From contig OZ024743.1 in the NCBI GenBank assembly GCA_964016885.1, forward strand, positions 78,194,374 to 78,258,373: a DNA stretch of 64,000 nucleotides. The letters run 5' to 3'. A program made the translations under genes and the position numbers. The notes under the pieces were generated by a model, which did not search any database, had not been told where the DNA came from, and saw only the letters and a list, made by a program, of their open reading frames with translations. Shown here piece by piece: positions 25,501-34,500 of the stretch (the first letter of the stretch is position 1; each line of letters starts with the position of its first letter). The stretch comes from Eledone cirrhosa. Its lineage: Eukaryota; Mollusca; Cephalopoda; Octopoda; Eledonidae.

Positions 25501-28500
25501 GCACTACCAAATTCTGGGAGGGCTTGGTAGAAACAGTAGACAGCTTCTGCTACCTAAGTGAGCGAATTAGCAGTGAAGGTGGGTCTTCTGAAAGTACAGT
25601 AGCCCGATTAAGAATGGGATGGAGCAAGTTCAGGGAGTTACTACCACTGCAAGCTGCAAAAGAGTTTTCCCTCAAAATGAAAAGCAGACTGTATGATTCG
25701 TGCATATGAACAGCAATGTAGCATGATAGTGAGACCTGGGCGTTGTGGACAAGACTTGGTAGATTAGAAAGAAATGAAGATTGCATGCTCCGATGGATGT
25801 GTAATATATGCGAATGTGTAATATACGCGAATGGCAAATCATAAATGAATTAAGAGAGAGACTAGGCATCAGAGGAATCAAATGTTGTGTGCAGGAGAGG
25901 AGATTATGTTGGTATGGATATGTGATGCGTTTGAAGGATGACAGCTGCATATAAAGGTGCAGAGCACTAAAAGTCGATGGATGTCTTGGAGTAGGGAGAC
26001 TCAAGAAGACCTGGGATGAGGTGATAAAAGCTGATCTTACCCAATTGCACCTCTCAAAGGCAATGACACAGACTGAGACTGCTGGCGTTATGCAGTAACA
26101 CAGAAGACCCTTCTTCTCATGGGTACAAGCTGAAGTTGAAGCATATAGACAGTATGGCCCCAGGTGTCATGACAAAAAATCACTCAGTCCACACTATAAA
26201 GTGGTCATGTAGTAGCCATGTTAAAAAACACCCAGTACCCACTGTAAATGAGGTTGATGTTAGGAAGGGCATCCAGCTGTAGAAATCAAGCCAAAATCAG
26301 TTCTGTATGAGCAAGACATAGACACCTTACCTGGCAACAGGACAACCCGTCTAACCCATGCTAACGTGGAAGAATGGACGTAAAAAGGTGATGATTATTA
26401 TTATTAATATTATTGTTCTTTGAGTCTCGGTCATTGATGTTATTTAAATGGAAAGTTTGTTGAAATGAATATCAAGCCACTACCTGCAGCCTCAGATATT
26501 CAGGATGTATCGCAGGGTTCTTGCTGTTACCAGCAAGCATGCCTTTTGAAGTGTTCCAAAAAGCAGGGCGGGACCAATTTTCTTTAACCATCCTTGGAAA
26601 CTCTTTGAGATATACCTAGTGCGCCTATGACAATCGGGACCACTTTGACATCATGGCAGTTCCAAATCCTTTTTACCTCCCACTTTAAGTCATGGTATCG
26701 ATTAATTTTCTGTCTCTCCTTCTCTTGCACTCTCGTGTCGAATGGGCAGGCTACATCCACAATCAGGCACAATCTTTTTTCCTTGTCCAAAACCACCAGG
26801 TCAGGTCTATTGTGTTCCAGTTTCTTGTCCGTCTGTATCCTAAAATCCCACAGCACCTTCATCTGATCGTTTTCTATCACCGACTCTGGCTTATGCTCAT
26901 ACTTCTCAGAATGTGGTAAATTGTTTACTTTGCATAGGTGCCAGTGGATCACCCTGCCCATCACATCATGTCTCCAGCCTTTATAGTGAGTCTGGGCTAG
27001 GTGTTTACACTCGGATACAATGTGAGCCACAGTCTCCTCTCTCTCTCCACAGATCCTACACAGTGGGCTAGCCTCCTCCTTATAAATATGGCGTTTCAGC
27101 CACTTCGTTTTGAGGGCCTGCTCTTGCGCAGCCATAAGCATTCCTTCTGTAGCTTTTTTAAGGTCTCCTCTTTTCAACCAGTTCCATGACTGTGGATCTC
27201 TAAATTCAGTTTTCTCAAAGAAGGTACTATGAAGGGATTTTTCATGAAGGTTGCTCTTCCTCCTTGTTGTTATTTCCTCCTTGGACATCCCCTGGTCTAT
27301 TGTCCTCTCCTTCAGTACAATTCTGAGCATTGGCTCCCTACTATCAGTCACATATTTGTGTAGGTTGTTTTTCTCCATCTGAACACAGTCCTCTATATTA
27401 TTATTATTATAGTTGCATTTATCTTGCTTTATGTTCATACGAGTTATCACCAAGTCACAACCAGTGACCTCAAGAGACAACAAGCTCCGCCATGTTCAAG
27501 AAAGAACATACATACACACACATTCATCTTTAGGTGTTTAGACTTGTGATGTACTTATATTGACAGAATCTTCCTTAGTATATGGGCAGTTCCCATTAGT
27601 ACTATCTTTTGTATTTCTCCTATACGCGGGTTACCTGGGATTTGCGATAAGTAATCATTAGACCCCTTAGGTATCATTCCTAGAGCACCTACAACCACTG
27701 GTATTGTTTTAGTTCTCAATTTCCACATTTTTCCAATTTCTATCTCCAGGTCCTTATACTTGCTCAATTTTTCAAATGTTTTTATAGATACATTCTTGTC
27801 TATTGGAATGGACATATCAATTAGCAGGCATACCCTCTTTTTAAAGTCCTTCAGTATTATATCAGGTCTATTTGCATCTATTTTTCGGTCTGTTTGGATG
27901 CTAAAGTTCCACAAGATTGAGATGTGATCTTTTTCAAGTATGGGAGGTGGTTGATCTTCCCACCAATTCTTTTGATGGGACAGGTCAAAATGCTTACACA
28001 CTACCCCCACCCCTTTCAATGTAAAGTTATGTTGGTACTACAACATCCAGTCCGAAAAAAATGAGGTCGTGTAGGTGTCACAACAAAAAAACACACAGCC
28101 CACGCTGTAATGTGGCCGTGTAGGTAACACGGTAAAAACCTCCCAGTTCCACACTGTAAATGTGGTTGGTGTTAGGAAGGGCATCCAGCCGTAGAAAACC
28201 CGCTAGACAGTCCTATGCGAGCAAGACAACCACTCTTGCCTCAAGTGGGAAAACTCCCGTCCAAACCCATGCAAGCATGGAATATGGACGTTAAACAATG
28301 ATGATGATGATGATTATCCAATGTATGTATTGTGCAGCTCTGTCATGCCTGTTTAGGTATTCGGTTGGCGCTATAGGACTGCACATTGAAATTATATGAT
28401 CAATGGTCTCTGGTTGTTTTTTACATACACGGCATAATCGGTTGCATCCATTTTTTATTATGTTTGCAGACACTGATCTTGTGCTGATATAATCAGTCCT

Positions 28501-31500
28501 TCAGTCTCCGATTTCAGTCCAGAGGATGCCAACCACTGATGGGTTAAAGTTTTGTCAACATCAGGATTGTTAACTCTTTCTGGGTATTTTCCATACAGAG
28601 GCTTTTCTTACCATTTCTTAGCCAGTTTCTGTAGCAGTTCTTTCTTTGCAGTTACTTTTACCTGCTTTGCTTTTTCTGTGGTTTCCATTTCAGCAGTAAA
28701 TGGGACTTCTGAAATTTGTAGTCCATTACTGTATCTTTGTGCATCTTTTGTAATGGAGCATGATCTTTTGATGCTTTCGTGTTTCAAAACGAGTTTGATC
28801 ATCTAATCATGTGATTCCCTTAGATATGTAGATAATCCAATTGTTGCAGTTTTCAATGCAATATCTAACTGGATTAACCCAGGTCCTGCTTCTTTCCTAG
28901 GGAGATATATTCTATCTGTATCTGCCTTAGGGTGATGCATTCTGTGCATGGTTAAGAATTTTCGAATTTTTGTATCGAGCCTACGGATCTCTGTGCTTGA
29001 CCAGTTGATGACATTGTAACTGTAGGTTACTACTGGTATGGCAAGCGTGTTTATGGCATCGATCCTATTCCTTGCATTCAATTCCGTTCTTAAGATTGCT
29101 CTTACTCTGCGGTAACATTCCTTCCTTATCCTTTCCCTCATTGTCGAGTGCTTGATTCCGTCTCCTTCACAAACACCTAGATATTTGTAAGTTTCCTCTT
29201 GATCAAGTTCTCTTATCACATTCCCCCGATCAAGATTAATGTCTGAACTTTTCAGCAGCTTTCCTCTGGTGAACGTTGCTTTGGCACATTTATCTAGTCC
29301 AAACTCCATTTTAATGTCATCACTGAACTGCTCCACAGTGGATAATAGCCCTTGCAATTTTTCATCATTTTTTGCAAATAGTTTCAGGTCATCCATGTAG
29401 AACAAGTGATTAATGGATTTGTTATAGACTTTATATCCATGTTTTGTTTCATTGAGCATTTTACTTAATGGTATAAGTGCGATGCAGAATAAAAGCGGTG
29501 ATAAAGAGTCACCCTGAGAAATTCCACAATTAATATTAACTTCTCCAGCTTCCAGTGATTTTTTTTCACTATTCAAAAGGAGTGTCGTTTTCCATGTCTT
29601 CATACTGAATGACAGGAACCTCCTGACAACGGGAGATATTTTGAAAATGTCTAAACATTTTTCAATCCAACTGTGTGGCAAACTATCGAATGCTTTTTTA
29701 TAATCTATCCAAGCAATTGATAGATTTTTGTGTCTATTATGACAATCTTCCAGTATCATTTTGTTAACCAAAAGCTGATCCTTACAACCATATGAGCCTC
29801 GTTTACACCCTTTCTGCTCATTAGGAAATAGATCATTTATCAGGTGGTCATATGTATATTCAGTTAGGACTGATGTTAAAATGTTATACATTGTGGTCAA
29901 GCAAGTTATCGGTCTGTAATTTTGGGGATTGTTTGTCTCATCATTCTTCGGAAGCAGGAATGTAATGCCGTTAACTAGCCATGATGGTATCTTTTCTGGC
30001 TCCTTAACTATTTCATTGTAAAGTTGGGCTAATAGCTCATGAGACTCTGTAAAGGCATTTATCCAAAAATTGGTATTTTGTCTTTTCCTGGGGATTTCCA
30101 TTTGCTGGTTTTTCTAAGAGCCAAACGCAACTGTTCAACTGTTATATTTTCCCATATTTGTTCCTCAAGGTGAGCTATCTTTCATTTGTCTGTCTATCCA
30201 TGGGGCATGTATATTATGAACTTTTTCTTCGACCCAGATATTTTCTCAGAATTCTTGCACTTCCTCCTTGGGTGGTATTGATTTAGCAGTTATTGTTGAC
30301 TTGCCAATTTTTCTGTAGAAGTTTCTTTGGTAGTTTTTAAACATATTATTGTCCTTATAGAATCTAGATCGTTTTTCAAAGCGCCTTATACGAGCAGCTT
30401 TGGCCGATACTTTTTGCTTGATTATTTCTATCAGCATGTCTATGTCACTTGTTGATTTTATACTGTATTTCCTTTTCAATTTTCTAAGTTTAGTTTGTTT
30501 AACATGTTCACCTACTTTGTTGTTTGTTAAAATTTCTATCTCAGATCGGAGAAGGTTTATTTGGCGATTGATGTTCTCTTGCCAAGTAGATTTCTTGTGG
30601 GAATTCCTTTGTTTTGTCATTTTCACTTCACATAAGTGAGTGGTGACTTTAGCTGATGCATAATAGAGATGATTTAAATTAGTAATGTTTAGTTTGTTTG
30701 TGATGATAATGTTTTTGAGAATTATGTTAGTCTTGTGTATTATCATTTGGTTCTGTTTGGAGTTCTGGATCTTAGAGAGAGTGTCTCGTTCCCCCATGTC
30801 ACATTCTTTCATTTTCCTCCATTCGATCATAATTTCATCCTTCAAGTTGGCAAGTTCATTCTCATTCATTTCTTTATCATTTACAATTTCATTGTTTTCA
30901 TTTTTAGTTTCATCATGAAACTCCCTCCACTTTTTCGATCCTTTCTTTAATTTGTTCTGTTGTCAGTGATTCCGCCCCAACCCTGGGATTCAAAGTGTTA
31001 CAATTTACCTCGTTTTCACTGACACATGTTTCATTTTCCCTTCGCTGACTTTGTGCTAATAGCTTGATCTGATCAATTTCTATATCAGTTAGTAACTTTT
31101 TTTTAACAATATTTCTTCGTATATTGGCTAGTTTGTTACTGTCAATATAGCCTCTGTTTTGGGGATGTTTCTTTTTCCAGTTGATATATGTCTGTTCTAT
31201 ATTCGATCTATTTGATGGGTAGTACATGGCAGTGTAGAAAGCCTCAAGAACTTCTTTATTGTCTTCCCTTGACCATTTTTCTCTCTTTTTCTTTGGATTT
31301 CTTGGTGGTGAGCATGGAGGGCCAATAGTAGGAGTATTCCGGTTATGGAAGATCTCCAGCTCCGAAGTGATGGAAAGGTTTGAACCATTAGCTGATTTTT
31401 CGACCCCAGTCTGGTTCCTCTCTGAGGGACGCGGCCCTTTTTGACCCGGGTGACGGCCGATCCGGTATGAGATTTTATCATTTGACATTTACTTTATTTT

Positions 31501-34500
31501 GTCGTGTTTTATCCTTAACCGCCAAGGGGTAATCATTTCGTGTTACCACTTCTGGGACGAGTGTCAACCAAGACGAGGAGTCGTCCTCCCCTAGAGACAC
31601 GGCTATTCTCCGCCGGCCGCCATCCCGGTATTTCTTGGTCATGGGGTTTTATTTTTTGTTATTTTTTTAAATTGTTATTATCATGAGTGGTTCCTTAATA
31701 TGAGCATTGCATGGCTTAAGAATGAAATTATTATTAATAATATAATATACTTTTTGTTGAAGTTGCCTGTTATTATTGTTGGCTATGTTGATGGTGGTGC
31801 TGGGGCTTTTTCTATTGTTGGTTGGGAACGGGGGAGCCAGCAGTGCCATAGTCGTTGATGTTTGACCGGGTCACTAAGTCAGTCTATTTATATCTTTTGC
31901 TAGCCTCTCCCTTGTCTAGTGATACCGCCACCTTCCCCTTTCTTAAGTTAACAGAAGGTAGTGGGGGAATAGTGGTGGTAGCAAAGAAGGAGTGGTGGCG
32001 GCAGTGATGGGATAGTGGTAGCAATGATGGAGTGGTGGCGGCGGTGACTATAGTGATGGCGTTGTCGTTACTGAGTTTTGTTGAATAGACTGTAGTAGTA
32101 TGCGTTTGTTTGATCTGTGTATCTATGCGGTTTGTCGCGTATGTTTAATATATGTGTTGACATATTTTCTTAATATTTGAATTGAACATTTTGAGAAAAC
32201 TTGAGATACAATAATAGTAATTATTATTATTATGCTGGGATTGGTGGTGGTGGTGGTGAAATTGCCGTTATAACCATTCTTCCATTTATAACCATTTTCT
32301 TTTTTGAATATAAAATTTATAATACAAAATTGAATATTTGAGCGATATAACAGGATATTATGGATCCGAATTTTCTGAGAGTTGAGTCTGGAGCTTTATG
32401 TCTCATTTGTACTAGGAATTGTTATATCACAATTGTTTTAAATATGTTAAAAATCAAAAATTTACGGGAGCGATTCCATAACATTCTATCCACCACGTGC
32501 GTCATCTTCCCTTCTTCTTCTTCTTATCATTATTATTTCCTTATGGGGTCGATAAAATAAAGTACCAGTAATACACTGGGTAATTGCTGGCCTTGTGCCA
32601 AAAGTAGAAACAATTATTATTATTGTTATTGTATATTTTTTTTTCTTTCTGTTTGAGAAAAAGATTTAGTTGAATAAAAATATATCTTACCTGTCAGCTA
32701 AATCACCAAATACCAGTGATCCAATAAGGTAACCAGCAAAATATACTGACTGTAAAGTGGATCTTAACCATTTCCTCTCACACACTAAATCAAACTGTAA
32801 GAAATTAAACAAAGTTATGAATAATATTTCCAATTTTGCTTATTTTATCATTTTGCCATAAAAAATACTTTAGAAATACAGTTATGAGGGCTTCTACCTC
32901 TGTTGACAACAAAAGACCCCTCACTACAAACGAAAGTCTGGTTGTTTCATGCCTGTGTGTGATGTGCAATGCTGCATGGTAGTGAGATATACATAATGAG
33001 TGCTGAGGTTATATGAAGACTGGAGAGAAATGAAGCAAGAATGCTTCAGTTGATGTCTAATGTTAATGCATGTGAATGACAAAACATAGATGAGCTGAGA
33101 GAGAAATTGAATATGAAAGGAATCAGATGTACTGTGCAAGACAGAAGTTTGCTCTGGTATCAACATGTGATGCATGTGGATGATGATTGTTGGGTGATGA
33201 AGTGCCAAGAAATCCAAGTGGAGATAAGCTGCAGCAGAGGGAAACCAAGGGAGACTTGGATGGAGGTAGTGAAAGCTGATCTCAAATCACTGAAGGTCCC
33301 AGTGAAAATGATGGAGTATACCGAGCTGAAAAAGACTTGCCCAGCTCATGCAACCATGTGAAAGCAAACATAAAATGATGATGATGATAGCTTTGTTACA
33401 ATTTATTATAGAAATCAAATATTACTTACTCCATAAAAGAATTGGTTACAGACTAGTTAATAATAAAGATTTCTACTATTGGCACAAGTTCAGCAATTTG
33501 GTGGCAGGTGAAATCAATTAAATTGATGCCAGTGCACAGGTGTGAGCCTCGCCAATTGGAATGGCTCTTCCAGCGCATCTCCCTTACCATCCTCCGGGGA
33601 AACGCCTTCTCCATTCTGTCCGCCAGGGCTGTTGGGAGGCCAGCACATGGGACCCCATTTGCTCACCATACAGAGAGATGTGGAGGGCGAGAGAGATGGA
33701 GGCGATGACAGTGGGAGTCCATATCCTTGTGGTTGTGTTCATTAAGCAGTTAATGATACCCTTGATTATGCTACATCTTCTTTGTCCCAGCTCTCCCTGT
33801 ATATCATTGTGCTCCCCATATTACACGTCTCGCTTGCTGGCTAACTACTTAATATTTCCCTCACCCCCGTACGCTGTTAATCTCTCACATATCTACGTAG
33901 CTAATCAACTTCTTATAATACTTTCTTCCTTCTTTTCCTTGCCTCAACACCACCATTTCTTTCTCCTTCCACATTAATATAGCGTAACAAAGACAGGAAA
34001 CCAGCAAACAGACACTGATACAAAGCTTGATCTTTTTATCGACCCTGTAAGGATGAAAGGTAAAGTTAATATTGGTGGGATTTGAACTCAAAGCATAAAG
34101 GGCCGTAACACTATGCCGCAAAGCAGGGTGTCTGATGCTCTACTAACACTGCAGCTCTTACTAGTTAATAATAATGATGTGATCTTACCTCTCGTTTCAC
34201 TAGATTTAATAGATTATCAACTCACCTCACTTACAGTTGAAGAAAAATTGTCTGTCATAAACTTCCGTCCATAGGAACAGGGTAGTGTAGATAAATTACT
34301 GGGTGACATTGAATAATATATCTCAGTGATACTGTTGTTATACACAAAACATTGATTGGGGCCAGGTTGAAACATGTGTAAATATTGATTCTCTGTAAGA
34401 TTTGTAGGAATTGTAGAAGCATTAAAGTCTGGAGGGTAGCATAAGAAAGGGACGTTGGCACTGATAAATATCAAACTCATTGATGGGGAATCTATGCCAA

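Larger units (their letters stand above)
27540..31488 (-). mobile_element. R4/Dong-like LINE copy II, near full length, split by a SINE
   Basis: From 5' to 3' on the minus strand: Myb-like N terminus (31488-30913), linker (30869-30246), reverse transcriptase (30101-28803), finger (28473-28330) and restriction-like endonuclease (28019-27555). The SINE at 28020-28315 separates finger and nuclease. Frameshifts separate the blocks, so the element is dead but long. It lies in intron 2 of the transporter gene, in the same orientation as the gene. Confidence 0.82.
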
